Under the pieces are notes generated by a model that was not told the DNA's origin, did not search any database, and saw only the letters and a list, made by a program, of their open reading frames with translations. A stretch of DNA of 64,000 nucleotides from Tetrahymena elliotti 4EA (taxonomy: Eukaryota; Ciliophora; Oligohymenophorea; Hymenostomatida; Tetrahymenidae). The translations under genes and the position numbers were made by a program. Location: the NCBI GenBank assembly GCA_000231825.2, contig JH720339.1, forward strand, positions 239,890 through 303,889, read 5' to 3'. Numbering within the stretch: position 1 is the first letter of the stretch; each line of letters begins with the position of its first letter. Below, one piece after another: positions 12,491 to 26,600 of the stretch.

Positions 12491-13255
12491 TTGCTTAATT
12501 TTGATAAGAATGATTTGTTATTAACTTATTTATTGTTGATAAATATGCTTGAATGTAATTTTTTAAGTGTGATTTTTTTTTTTAATTTTAGAAATATTAA
12601 TTATCAGATTTTATTTGATGATTTATTTAAAGACAAGAATAAAGATCTAGATAGATAATTCACAAATACCAATAGATTGGATCCCCTCCTAAAATATTAA
12701 AAGTAAAGGAAAAATGCTTAACTAAAATTGAAAATTTAAATGTAGATTTTAATTTTTTTAGATTACGATTATAAAATAATTATTCAACAAACAGATAAAA
12801 GTCAATTTAAGATTAAATTTCATAGATTAGCTTATTCTTTGAGACATTTAGATGTTACATATCCTTTAATTTTTCAAATAAATAAATATTTACATTTATA
12901 TGAATACCAAAAAAGATTATTTATCTGATAATAATTACTCAAAAGAAATAAATTAAAAGAGGTAGTAATTATTTGCTAATAATTTGAAGGTAAAATAATC
13001 AAAATAAATCATTCTAAAATAGATAGATTCACCACTAAAATATCAAATAGAAAGCCAATTCTATTTTTTTAATTTAAAATGTAATTTATTGATAATAAAC
13101 AATATTTTATTTTTATAATTTTGATAATAATAAATAATACATAACAAAGTTGTTGAAAATTGAATATAATTACATACTAATAATTAGATCAAAACAAGTT
13201 TAAATTTAAATTAAGTTTATTCGTTAATCAATTCCAATTTACTTTTATTTTTACT
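12491..13255. other. Intergenic spacer between same-strand genes
   Basis: AT-rich DNA between the 3' end of the coiled-coil gene and the 5' end of the short LRR gene, both on the minus strand. No additional feature was seen. Confidence 0.45.
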
Positions 13256-15823
13256 TCAATTCTTGAATTAGTATTGATCATTAAAATGAATTGTAAAAAG
13301 TCTATTTGGTTTTTTGAAAAATTCATTTATGTAACTAACTATATATTTATTTTCTTGCTTTTATTGATTTTGGTTTACTATTGTTTTATTCAGGTTTTCT
13401 TTTAATTTATCTTATTTTTTTTTAACACTGCTCCTATCTTCACTATAAGATCTCATCCCTGTATTGTTCTTTGTACTACTTCTATTTTAAGAAGTTTGGT
13501 TTGCTACTGCTTTGCTCTTTTACTATTTAGGTGTACCCTAATTAAAGTTGATATTTTTAACATTCTTATTGATTAATGGTGAAATTTCATTATATTTTAC
13601 TCTTTTTAAAGATTAAATTTATTAGTTTTATTATGCTTATTAAATAGAAATATTTTCATTAGCTATTTCATTTGGTTGACCGTTAGTATTCATCATATTA
13701 CAAGCTTCCTTATCAAAATTTTCTTTCTAACTGTTCTACTATTGAGCTGACTCTAGATTTTATTTTTTTTACATTTTTTCAATTAAGCATGATAGTTGGT
13801 TATTCATATTTGTTTGGTTGTTGATTATTAAAGAGTTATTATTAGATAAATTTTCAGATGATGACAATTTTTTGTTTCTAAAAAGTGTTATTAGTTAGTT
13901 TTGTATGATTTATGATGAAGTTGATTAATTTACACATGCTATTACTATGTTAAATTATTTTCCTAAATAGAATTATTAATTTAAAATATCAATATGTAGA
14001 GTAAATCCTAGATTTTATGAAGAAGGAGAAAGAAACTATTCATCTCTAGAAATATTTTTGATTGAGTTAATTATATTTTCAAAAGATGTGTCTTCAGAAA
14101 TAGTTTAAAATGTAGACATTCCTTCACAATTATATATAACTAGATTGCAGCTTTTTATTTTGCTGCAAGTAAAGAAAGTCATAAATTGCAATAAAAAACT
14201 ATGAACTTGTTAATAACTATCATCACTGTAGAAAATCCCATAAACCTAATTAGGAGTGAAATATTCAAAATCTGTTATGCTTCTTAGAAGCTCAAAGGAG
14301 TTAGATTCTAAATAATTAATTTAGCAAGTATAGTGGTAATTAATATCCTAATTTGAATTATCTTCTTTAAAGAATATTTCTTCTTTTTATGAATTTGAAA
14401 CATATTTTGAACCTATGTTTAAATCAACTTCTTTTAAAATCTTATTTTCTTGCTAATCTTCTAAAACTTCCATTTTATTTTTGTTTTTTTTCTCTGATAT
14501 AATATTAATATTAAATATTCCTTTCTTTTTTAAGTTTATTTCTTTCTTAAGCCATAGTGACCTTGAAGCTTATTCATCGTAATGCTTTTATAATAAGTTT
14601 AAATGTTATTGTTTAATGTCAGCATTCTCTTTTAATTATTTATTTTCATTATCTATTTCAACTTATTGATCAATTAAGGCTTGTTTCTTAGATTTAAGTG
14701 CTGCTATTTATTCTAACAATAATAAATTCTACAATTTTAATGATGAATTATCTTCTTAAACATTTGAATTTATTTATTTTTAATATTCCAACTGCTTTTC
14801 TTGCTCATTTGTCTTTATTAATAATTAGTTTCTAGTGTGAATATCATTTGACATTTTTTCTTCATAAGGGGCTACCATTTCCTCAAAAAATTTAAATCTA
14901 GCCTGCATTTCATCAGAAACTTTTTAATATTCAACCAATATAACAGACTACTCTTAATCAAAATCATCAATAGCTTTTTACATATTTTGCTAAACTCTCA
15001 TTCCTTCATTACAAATCTGCACTTTCTCTGTAATTTTCTACTTTGCCTGTGCTTTTTAAACCTTTTTCCAATCAACTTATTTAAATTTGCATTTTTTAGC
15101 AAACTCTTAGTTTTTAACCCTAATCAATTTAAGTTAAAGATCATATTTCTTTTTATCTTCTTAAAGTTTCTTTTCTTCTGGATTTATTTACTATGCATTC
15201 ATCTTTCCATTCGTCCTCACACTAGATAATGTACTACCAAATTTATTTTTTTAACTTTTTTCTTAAATTTAATTTAACTTTGTTTCAAATCTGTCACTGC
15301 TATTACTTTTTGTATTCTTTCTGCTAATTCCTTGATAAGAATTAGACTTATTGGTAGAATTTGATTGAAAACTGGAGAAAGAAGATTAGCTTTGAAAGCT
15401 ATTTCTATTTAACCCATTAATATTCCTTGATGAAACTATTTGATCTCTTTATTTATTACTTAAGATTTCATTCTTCTTAATTTCCTTTACTTTATCCACT
15501 GATTAAGCTCCTTTAGCTTCATGTTTTATTTAATTCTTATTTGGAAAAAACCCAAGTTTTTTTTTGTTTGTTTGAGGTACGGACTGAGCAGTCTTTGGTT
15601 ATGCTGACTTTGGTTTTTCATCATCATCTAAAATTCTTTGCACTTACTTTTTTTTAGTTTTTTTTACTAGAGACCTTTACAATTCCACTGAATTTTTAGA
15701 AAATCTAGAGTTAGAGCTCCTATGACTCATACAATTCAATTGGTTTTCATTTAGCATTTATTATTCTGTCAAAGTAGCCTTCTATGGATTGACATATGCA
15801 AGAGAAGCAAAATTATTGAGCAT
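13256..15823 (-). CDS. Coiled-coil protein with Q/N/S-rich flanks, unassigned
   Basis: A single-exon frame of 855 codons from ATG 15823 to TGA 13258-13256. The N-terminal 200 residues are basic and Ser/Asn-rich. Residues around 215-450 are strongly helical and charged, with RVKNQEFAKKCKFKQVDWKK, then VEYQKVSDEMQARFKFFEEM and a Q/L/E-rich coiled coil containing SKKQALIDQQVEIDNENKQL. A more globular section follows (about 470-610) with SFLLQFMTFFTCSKIKSCNL. The C-terminal 240 residues are Asn/Ser/Gln-rich and disordered-looking. I recognise no catalytic domain. A cytoskeletal or scaffold role is plausible from the coiled coil but is only inference. The first in-frame ATG after the upstream AT-rich spacer was used as start. 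Confidence 0.8.
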
Positions 15824-18800
15824 GTTCTTCCAAAAAAGTATCTTAATATGGTTAATGTCAAATAATATCTTATTTGTAAGTCTAAATGAGTAAAATAAAT
15901 ATTTAGATATTATATTTTAGAATTATTAATCAAATCCTGCTAAACTAAAATTCAATTTTACCAAAATTTTGAATTCAAAAATAATTCCAAATAATAATAA
16001 TAAATAAAATATCGTGAATCTTTTGCCAAATAATAATCAACTAAAATTTACTTTATTTTTTATGAAACAAATAAAAAATTTCTAATTTTTTCAAAAATTA
16101 TTCTTTAATTTAATAAATTATTTTATTAATAAAAACAATGTCAAAATTTAATTTAATCATAAATATCTCTTTAATCAGCTTTCATCAATGATTAATTATT
16201 TTAATAAATTATTTTTAAAGTGAAAATAAATTCAAAAATAACCAAAAAATTAAGTTTAAAAAAAGTTAAATTTAATTTAATTCTACATTATTTAATCAAT
16301 TATTATTTTTATTTGATTTTTCTAAAATACATTTCTATAACAAACCCCTCTCTCAACTTATTAAGATATTTAATAAACACCAAAAATACAACACTTTTCA
16401 AAAATTATATTTACTTTTAGATAGATCTAATTTGTGTGTGTTACGTGTATTAAAATTTTTTTATTTACTCGTATAAAGATAATTACAAATTAAGGCACTG
16501 CTTCTTTCAAGATTTTTAAATTAAAATTTTTAATAGTGAAATAGGTAATTAATATTTTAACACATATCATTTAAATGAATTATATTTTAGATTAGAAATC
16601 CTCCAAAATATCTAAGATTTAAATATAAAGTATTTGGTTTGAAAAGAAATAATTAAGAAGTTTTAAATTTAGAGATATCTCTTAATTTATTTTCCTTACT
16701 GTTTGAATGTATTTAAATTTTACACAAAATATGAATTATCTTATGATTACACATTTCAAAAACTCTAAATTTACATAGATGAATTACTATTATATAAATT
16801 ATTAAATCATCCATCCGAGTAACATATACTTAAGAATTTTCTTTTAAATGCAAGATTACACTTTTAAAAAAATTGATAATAATTAATTGAATTTCAAATA
16901 ATTATAAAAGTTTTTGCTAAAATGGATATATATATTTTGATAAGAAATTTGAATTTTAGGATTCTATCAATCTACTTACTTAGGAAAGAAAATTTTCATT
17001 AGTTTAAATTGATGGGTTTTTATTTATTTATAAAATAGACAAAATGATTAAACACTTGAACTGTTTTTAAAAAATTTGAAAGAAAAATAAAAATTCTACT
17101 TTTAATAAAAATTACTTCTTGAAAAATGAGTTTTTTCTAAAGATTTAAAAATATAGGAAAGTATAAGAGAGACAATGTTCTAATTGCTGATTATTTTTCA
17201 AAAATAAAAAAGTTAATTTAAAATTAATTAATTTATTTGATTTCCAAAAAAAATCGTTTGTTCTGTATAAAGAAGAGTATTACTATATTAGTATAAATAA
17301 TTTAAGATCTAGTCAATTATTTAAATATATTTAGAATAGATAGTTAAAACCAATAGATTAGTAAAACACTAGATATTCTGATTAAAATTAATAAAAGAAT
17401 TTGTGCTATGATTCATATGAATCATAACATATTTTGGTCATTACTTATTGTAATGGTGAATATAAAAGATATTCACTTTTATTTTAATTACATCTGACAC
17501 AAATTAAAATAAATACAAAAAAAATAAAGGTGAGCTAACATTTAATTTATCTTAGCTTACTATGAATTATTTCAAAATCAACCAACTAATTTTATTTTAA
17601 GTTTCGAAGATGATCTTTTATTTCTATTTAAAAAGCTCTGAAGCTTTACTTTGACAAGTTTTATAAAAGAATATCTATAAAATTTGAATAAAAACATTAT
17701 TTCCCTTAAATATATATTTTGATAACTTTTTGGATACCTTTTGTTTCATAGGATATAGTCGGGGTGCCTGGGCTGTCATTAATAGTTTAAAAGCACTAAA
17801 TTACTAAGAATATCTACATTTTCAATGATGTTCAAAATAGAAAATTTGGTTTTTTATTAAATTTCTTCTACAAATGTTTTTATTGACTTAGAATATGAGA
17901 TAATCAAGTTCTCTTTTTAAAAATGATATTTGGTACATAAATTTGAGAAGTAAATAAAGAATATGAAACCTAAAAGAAGACAGACTTAACTTTCATATTA
18001 ATAATAATTTAGTACTGAAATAAATTTAAAAGGGAGTAAAATATTCGCGAATAAAAATTTATAAAACATTTGGCTTAAAATTAATTGATTTGCAAGCAAA
18101 CAAGTAATTCCTATTCAATAAATAAAGAGCTGAGATTGCTTATTCTAAATAAATTAGTAAAATCAAAAAGAATTCATAGAAAAATCCATTATACACGAAA
18201 ATAATTATTTGTTTATGCAGAGGCTCTATAAATATTTATTAAATAAATGTGTTTATCAATGATTTAGAGAGATTGAGAGAGTGAACAAATGAGTGAGGAG
18301 AGCATACATTCTTAAAGTTAAGTTAATGATAAATTAATAAATATATTTTGATTTTCGCAAAAAGATAGCAACAATTTATAATGTAAAGCGGTATAATAGT
18401 GAGCTATTATCTATCATATACATTCATTTTTTGTATTTAGAAATTAATTAGTGTAGAGAGTAAATAAAGTCTTATTTTCTCCTTTGATTTTTATAAGCAA
18501 ATTAACTTGGTGAGCAAAAAATAATTCGACTCTCTTTTACTGTTTGTAATTAATAATTTGTCTTAAAAAAAATAATAAGAGAGAAATAAATCAATAACAA
18601 AATCAATACTAAGAGTACAATTTTTTAGAAAAAGCTTCATTACCATATCTGGTACGAAGTCATTCCTCAAAATATTTGTTGCGAGTACAAAAACACTCAT
18701 TTTAATCTACGTGGATAAACTCTCGATAGCTCCATTGAAAGCATTTTTCAAAACAAAATTACAAAGTGAAGATATACAAATAGTATATATTTCAAAATAC

Positions 18801-19124
18801 AAGCACGCGTTTAGTCCTACTCTTAAATAAATCAGATAAACTTCATACATATTAAATATTATTTTAAGCTTTTAGCACTGGAACCTTACCCAGTTATAGG
18901 CACAAAATAATTTTATTTAAAATTCCTCTAAACATAAGTTAAAGCTAACTAGAAATAGCTCATTAGATTTTATAATCTAGAAACATATTAAGACATCAAT
19001 AGTCTAATTATAATAACTAATTTATTTAGCTAAAAAATATTTTAAAATAAACAAACAAACTAATTTATTGCACGAAGCATTTAGATAGATATAAATTACC
19101 AAAACCATAAAAAATAAACAAAAG
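15824..19124. other. Long AT-rich intergenic region between divergent genes
   Basis: 3.3 kb between divergently transcribed genes. Mostly featureless A/T-rich sequence. Exceptions are the small GC-rich island at 17750-17780 (listed separately) and purine-rich GAGA-like DNA near 18265-18305. No tRNA or other RNA gene was recognised. Confidence 0.5.
17700..17824 (+). other. GC-rich island with a short frame containing GYSRGAW
   Basis: Within AT-rich spacer, cggggtgcctgggctgtc (17760-17777) is strikingly GC-rich. In the plus frame it encodes CFIGYSRGAWAVINSLKAL inside a 45-codon TGA-bounded stretch. G-x-S-x-G is the nucleophile-elbow pattern of alpha/beta hydrolases, and GFSRGA-like versions are known in that superfamily. 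No neighbouring exons could be joined convincingly, so this may be a relic exon, a missed exon or chance. Confidence 0.2.
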
Positions 19125-21707
19125 ATGGGAAATGATAGTAGTAAATCTGATAAATCAAGCAAATGCAATCAAAATAAGAAAGCCCTTTCAAAAAAGTTGT
19201 AAACTGACCTCAATTAGAAATTCGATAAGATCAATAGGTAGATGGAAAAGGTGATGAATGTGCCAATTGAAAATATCTAGTATAAAAATAATCTTAATGA
19301 AAATTATCAACTAATTTTGGATTTTTTAGTTGAGGAATATGCAAATTTTAAGAAATCAAAATAAATTATGCTCGAAAGACAAGGTCCACAATTCTAGAGG
19401 ATATCAACATGCTTTGAAAGTCTCTTTAACATCAACAAGAAAGATTCGTTGTATTAAATATTTGAAAATTCTAAAATATAAGAAAAGATAACTATGACAG
19501 AAAGAAAAAAACTCATGATATTTTATCATATGAGTGTATTAGATAAGTACTAAAGAGCCTTAGGTTTGGCTGAGGGTTCTATCAATTCAGAGAATTTCTC
19601 CAAGGCAAATGACAACTAAAAGATTTATGAAATAAATGAAGACCTCAAAAAGAAATAGAGAAAGGAATTCAGAAACATCGTTATAAATATAATAAAGGAT
19701 GACAACTATTTCGTTGTTAATCCTATTTTACAAAGATTCAATACAATCTTAGAATAAAACTTCTACAAAGATTTCAAAGATAAAGTCAATTCTAGCGATA
19801 AAAAATCTATTCAAGAATTTTATTAAAAGTTAACTAAGAGATTAAGCAAAGAAGAAGCAGATTTTATTTATTATTGCTTTCAATTAATAACTATTGTTCT
19901 CACTCAAAACGTTTAATTCTTACTGCAGAAAATTTTAGGGAAATTCGTTCCCTCTATCTTCATGGGTGCTAAAGATTTGTATGAAAAAATATTTTGTGGT
20001 CAAATAGTAGAAAAGTTACTATTTAGAACTAAAAATAGAATTCTTTTGTAATCAGCTATATACGTCAGCTTTGTTTAAACAAACTAAAATAAAGTCCTTG
20101 ATTTATAATACGATGATAGAGATCTCAATGAATTTCTCTAAGAAAGATGTCTCTCTATGCAATTTACTATGAATAACAAAAGTTTTTCAGATGGCCTACA
20201 TCAACGCTAGCAATCAGTCTTTAATTAACTTTTGCAGAGTTAGAATATTAGCTGCAATTAAAACTCTAATACACTAAATAATATAGATCTGAATAGAAAT
20301 AGTGCTATTCTGAAAAATGGAAATCATGCCAGAGAAATAGAAAAAAGCCCTAACTTAATTGAAAAAAAACTTCAAATGAACTAAGAATAAAAAACTAATG
20401 CAAATATAAAAATGATTAAATAATACGCCAATTCTAGAGAGTCATTTATAATAAAAAATAACAGCGGTGTGGCTTAATTAAGACGCCATACATTTGCAAA
20501 TGTTTCAGAAAGTATATAATAAGAAAAGCAAAACGCTTTAGATAGTATTCAAGAAGAGGTAGCTAGACAAAGTAATTAATTTAATGAATCCATATTTAGT
20601 GAAGATATTCGTGATGAAGATAAAAGAACTGAATTATCTTAACATATAACTGAATCATAAATTGAATAACACTTACAGTAATAATAATAGCAATAATAGA
20701 GCTATATTGAGGTTGAGGATGATCTAATTAAGAGATCTCACTTGTCAGCCTAATATCATCAATAAATGCATTAAGAAAACTAACAAATGGAAGTTACTAC
20801 AGAAATACGTTTTTCTAAAAGAGAAGATAGAAATTCTTAAACAAGTCAGTCATTAGCTTTTGACAGCTAAAATTAGTCAATGAGCTCAAATTAGAGTCAA
20901 AAAATAGAATAAGAATCTGTAAAAGAAGAATAAAATAACTAAAATTTAATTGAAATGTTAGAAAACTAAAATAATTAAAGAGATAGAGATACATTCTATG
21001 GAAAAGACAGAGAAGCCTTATATGCTAAAAGTAGAGACACAATATATAAAATTAGATTTGAATAAGAACGCAGTTTAAGTTACTGCTTAAAAAACTATCT
21101 CTAAGACAAATATAAAAAATATCTAGAAGAGATTTACACTCTTCTTGAAGAATGTCTAAATGAATAATCATTCTTTAAAAAAATCAAAAAAGCATTTAAA
21201 TTTGTTGTCAAATTGTAAGATAGATTTGCAAGAAACTCAGTCAATTTTTAGGCATCAGCTAATTTCATTGAAGAGAAAGACAATTGGTATTTAATTATTG
21301 TAGTAATTTTGAAAAGTTATCTTCTAATTAAGCCTGAGAGCCATTGGGAACTCTACTACATGAATTCTTTAATCTAATTTGTTAGTTTTGATGTTATAGA
21401 GAATACACATATTTAAGATTTCTAATAACATTTGAAGGCTATTCTAAAGATCAATGAAAATACTGAAAGTAACTTACAGTCATAAGTTATTACTCCTATA
21501 TAATTTAGCGAAATAAATAATATTGAAGCATTCGAAGAAGATATTAACCTTTAAGATCCTGAATTTGATATAATTTAAAACAATCTTAGGATTAGCATTA
21601 GCGGATATTAAGAAAAGTATAAAAAGTAAATTACAAATCAAAGTTTCTTAGATGATAATTAAAAGTACATGAATGAAAATTCTATGATCAAAACTAGCAC
21701 TTAGTGA
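19125..21707 (+). CDS. Probable N-myristoylated protein, unassigned
   Basis: A single-exon frame of 860 codons from ATG 19125 to TGA 21705-21707. The protein starts MGNDSSKSDKSSK: Gly2 with Ser6 and a following Lys is a good N-myristoylation signal. Residues about 20-330 form a helix-rich, probably globular region (ELVQFLLQKILGKF-like hydrophobic stretches such as VLTQNVQFLLQKILGKFVPS). Residues 330-640 are Q/N/S-rich, including a run of consecutive Gln codons near 20680. The C-terminal part (about 650-770) is again globular, with SFFKKIKKAFKFVVKLQDRF and DNWYLIIVVILKSYLLIKPE. The last piece faintly resembles the core of VPS9-type Rab exchange domains, but I would not assign it. Membrane association through the acyl group is the main inference. 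Confidence 0.78.
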
Positions 21708-23654
21708 CAAATATAATAATAAATTCAAGTAGCTATCAACAAATGAACCAAAATAAATAAATAAATAAATAACTACCTCCTCACTAAACTTATTTAACAA
21801 CAACAATTATAAAAAAATAATAAAATTACATTTAGCATATTTAAACATTTAATAATAATTTATTGAACCTACCAACCAACCAATCAATCTACCTAACTAT
21901 ATACCTACCAGCTACAATATTCTATACTTATTTTAATAATATTGATATAAATTAAAAAAAAATTCTATATTTAAATTAATTTATCTTCATTATTTTTGTA
22001 AAATATTTTCCGCTTTAATAAAAAAATATAAATAAAAATATTTTTCAATAACAACACAAATACTTTCTCTCCTTTCTTTCTTTATTTATTTATTAATTTA
22101 TTTCTTTGATTTTATTTACTTTAATTAGATTTGCTTGAAAAGAAATTTCGTTAAAATTGAAAGATTTAATGGACATAAAAATTATTCAAAATAAAGATAT
22201 TTGTTATTAAATAAAAAATTTAACTCACTTTTTTTTTTCTTAAGCCATTTTTAATAACATCAATTACATTATTTAATTATGTTAAATATTATTTTTATAT
22301 TAAAATTATTGAAGAAAATAAAAAATTATCTCAAAATTTATTTTAATGGAGCAATTTTTTACAACTTGATTACATTCAATAGAAAATAAGAAGACAACTG
22401 TATTTTAATGATTTGAATATTTATTTTTGAAATAAGGAAATACAAAAAGTTTTTTAAGAATATTTTTTTAACATTAAAGTGATTGTACCTCACTGTAGTC
22501 ATTTCATAATAACTAGATTTAATTTTGATATATATCTATTAATTAATTTCTTAATTTATCAGAAATCTCCCAGTATTTCTCAAATGATATATATAATAAT
22601 TGATATTGTTCATTAAATATTAGATATTACTGTAAGGTACTATTATTAGACATAGTTGTTTGTGCTTTCAATAAATTAAAACTGGTTTATTGTTAAAAAT
22701 ATTTATTTTTTATGAATCATATTTATTTTTTAGATTCTATGCATTTGCTGTTGGGAAAATATGTACCTTCAAGATGAATTTTGAAAATCAGTTAAAATCA
22801 ACTAATAAAGAGATATTTATTTTTTGGTAATATTTTTCTCAAAGCAGAAAAAGTAAGTTAAATTTCTAAGTTTTGAGAAGATGTAAAATAAACGAATAAT
22901 TTGAATGTATATTTAATAACAAAAATAACGCTTGGATTAATTTTAATTAGAAGATTTTGCGAAATACGTTTGAAATATTTCAAGTTTTTTTTTTTCCTTT
23001 ATTGACAAAGATATACTTAATATTGATAATTTTTTTGAAAAGCAAAAAAAAAGTGCAAAATTAGAATTTTGTCATTATTACTTTAAAAATTTAAATTTTA
23101 TTAATTAATACTAGTCAAGAAAAAATTAGGCAATAGATATAATAAATTTAACTGTAGAGAGAGTCTGGTCAAATAATACTACAACCCCAATTTGAGTTAA
23201 GATCTAGTACAAACATTTTTCTATTTAGCAAGATTTGCTTCAATCTTATTTAGACATTAGAACTAAATTTTGAGAATTTAAAGAAGCAAAGTAAGTAATA
23301 TGAAATGCTGTGCTTAGTAAGATGTAATTATGAAAAATTTGTCTATTAAGATTATGTTATTATGATAATATATATGTGGATTATGGATTGATATTAATAA
23401 TTACTAAATATCGAAGAACAAAAAAAATTGCTTATATACCTATAAATAAGCTATTAATTTTTTTTCAGTCCGTTTGTTATTAATATTTATTAATAGCATT
23501 TTGTTATTAATATTCGAGAGTAATTTTAATTAATTTCAAAAGTATAATACATATAAAAAATAGTAGCAACAAATAAGTAAATTTTCATAGGCATTAATTC
23601 ATATACTACTATATAGTTTTAAAGTTACTAAGTCATTAACAAAGCAGAAAGAAA
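21708..23654. other. Intergenic spacer with A/C-rich 3' tracts
   Basis: About 1.9 kb between two plus-strand genes. The first 200 bases hold simple tetranucleotide tracts (listed separately) in what should be the 3' UTR of the upstream gene. The rest is AT-rich without recognisable features, and the last few hundred bases must contain the channel gene promoter. Confidence 0.45.
21735..21912 (+). repeat. A/C-rich tetranucleotide tracts 3' of gene
   Basis: Immediately downstream of the stop at 21707 are an (AATA)n run and, near 21868-21910, CCAA/CCTA-type units (accaaccaaccaatcaatc). On the sense strand these are almost free of G. Similar tracts follow other genes in the window. Confidence 0.6.
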
Positions 23655-26600
23655 ATGTCAAATAAGAAGAAGGTTCAATTTATTGAGCCTTATATTTCTA
23701 AGGAAATAATTGATCCCCATGATTAATAAAATATTTTTTCTAACTATAATTCAGAGCAACTTCTTTAGTTTAAATCTCCTCGCCCAAGTTAATCTTTTAA
23801 TGATTATACTCAAAAAATAGAGCCAAAGTTATAGTATTCCATAGATGAAGACATAGAATTAGATGATAATGGGGAGAGTGTAGCAGAGAAGAAAGAAATG
23901 ATGCAAAAATTTAATCATTTTGATGTCTTTCTTGTTAAAAATAGAGACAAGATCGAAGGTTTCAAGCAAAATATTTATTAGCCAGTTTAAAATATACCCA
24001 GTTTAGTTGACGGTGATTTCAAGTCACATAGAGGTAACGTCAGTGGGCAATAGCCTTCCTAGCAAAATATACCAGCTTTTTCAGGTCTAAAGGACATGAG
24101 AATAGATTTTAACAAAGTTTTAAATAATATACCTCCTGATTAATTGCAAGAAATTTTATATAACAATCAAGCATATCCAACAAATGACTAGAATTCTAAT
24201 TTAAATAGCGCTCGGTTTTTAATGCTGCATGGCATAAACCCTAGTTCAGATAGCATCAACAACGGTGAAACGTTTTCTTTCTTTTAGGGAAAAAACCCAA
24301 GTAGACGACTAAATAAAGCTTTGACTATTGCATAAACCTCAAATATTTAAGGAATTAAAACTACAGGGCCATTAATAAATTTTGATAATAAAAGAAACGG
24401 GGTAAAAAATGTCCATGATGTTATTTTAAATCTATCCATTAAAGGTTCTATAATGATGATTTACAAATTCATAAGAATATTGAAGAGAAAAATTCGTTAT
24501 AATGGTATACATGAGCTAACTTCGCAACAACTGAACCTCATTAATGATCTTAGTTACATAAATATAGATGGTAGTAAAAAAAATGGGATGAGGTAAACAA
24601 CTATCTCAAAAATTTTAAAAAATAAAATTTTGTGGGTCTTCTCAGCTGCTAAGAAGTACGTTTAGACACAGTTAGAAAAATGCTTGAGTTGTATTATGGA
24701 AAGTAAGCCTATAGATCCAACCTCTAATTTGATGATGTTTTGGTTGATACTTTAATTTATGTTTATTGTAGTAGCATTATTTTACACACCACTAGAACTA
24801 ATTAATGGAGATGAATATGATAAAAAATACGGAAAGCCATGGATCTTTTTCAAAGCAGTCAATTGGGGTGCATTCTTTTTGGATATCATAGTTAAATTTA
24901 ATACAGGTCTTTTTGAGAAAGGTTAGATTGTAATGAATCGTCGAGAAATTGCAAAAAGCTACTTCAAGGGTAATTTCTTTTATGATGTCTTAGCCCTCAT
25001 TCCAATCACTTAGACTCTATTGAATATAGATTATCTTCGACCAATGAATTTATTAATTTTGCTGAAAGTTCAAACAGCTAGAAGAATTCTATCTTAAATA
25101 TAAGAAATGGTATCTTAAAAGAATAACAAAACACAAAATGCTCTTTCCTTACTCTAGCTTCTACTTATGATTTGTAGTGTTTGCCACATATTTGCTTGCC
25201 TCTTCTAAGGTATAGCAGTTTTAGAATCAAATTATGATGTAACCAGAACAACCTGGATGTCAAAGTATGGTATTGATGGAGAAGATGTACATTGGTTTAT
25301 AAAGTATAACTGTTCCCTTTATTTTGCAGTCACTACTATGATTACTGTGGGTTATGGTGACATCGTTCCTATCACTCTATATGAGATATTTTTTGTTACT
25401 ATAGCTATGTTTGTCAGTTGTGGTGTCTTTGCTTACAGTTTTAATTAAATTGGTGATTTAGTAAGAGAGCAAAATCGTTTGTCAAATGAATTCAAAAATG
25501 AAATGATCTTAGTTAACCGTCTTTTAGAAAAGAAGAAAATTAATCGTGATCTTATGATTTAGGTTAGGAAATTCTTGGAGTATAGATTTTATGCAGAGCC
25601 TTAACTTTCTATGGAAGAAGAGAGAATGGTTATGGGTAAACTATCGAGTCATTTACGTGAAAAGGTCATATTAGAATCAAATTTATAGATTATTAACCAA
25701 TGTTCCATTTTGCAAAACAACTTTTCAGAAAAATTCCTTGAAAATTTAGCCTTAAAAATGACAGTAATTTTTTTAATCAACTCCTCTTATTTCAAAATAA
25801 TTCGTGATAAAATTTGAAATTAATCACAGCTTATTTCTCTTTCTCTATCTTTTTTAGAATTAATTCAATTTGAATTTCTCTTTATTATAGAAAAATTTTT
25901 GAAAAAATAGTTTTTTTTAATATTCTGTAAATTAAAAAAAAATAAAATTATTATTAATAGGAAATGCGTGTCTCTAAAAATGAAATTATTTTTGAATAAA
26001 ATGATATTGATGAAGATCCTTTTTTGTATATTGTTGACAAAGGAGATATAGAAATATTCGTTGAGACAGACAAAACAGATTAAGAGGTAACTATTCTCCA
26101 AATTATCCATTAAGGATCTTATTTTGGAGAAGTTAATTTCTTTAAAGAAGGAGCGCGAGAAGCAAGTGCGAGAGCCTAAGATTTTGCTATTCTATATGGA
26201 ATACCGAAGAGTCAATTCTTATAGATAATATAAGATTATCCATAAGATTTTGAATAGTATTGTTTTATGAAAGATAGCTTTGTCTATGATAATCAATTAA
26301 AGATAATCAATTTAAAGTGCATTGTTTGCGGCAAAGAAGATCATTTGTCAAGCCGTTGCCGCCTTGTTCACTATGTTCCAGATTATGAGCAAATTATTTT
26401 AAGAGATAACTTCTCTACGAAGCAGCTTAGAGTATAAAAAACTAGGAATCGAGAAGAAAAATTCAACTCTTTAAAAAATATTAATTTAGTAATTGAGCAG
26501 CAGGATTTTTATTTAAGCAATGAGTAAAATCTATAATTTGTTTAAATGAATTATTAATTCCTGCTAGAAGAGCCTAGTTTAACTGAAGAAAATGTCAATA

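Noticed and set aside
12449..12928. Plus-strand TGA-free frame of about 160 codons starting MDTDVTILNTH
   Set aside because: It is antisense to the spliced minus-strand LRR gene's first exon and its residues become F/I/L/N-rich noise; the minus model has two good introns and repeat structure.
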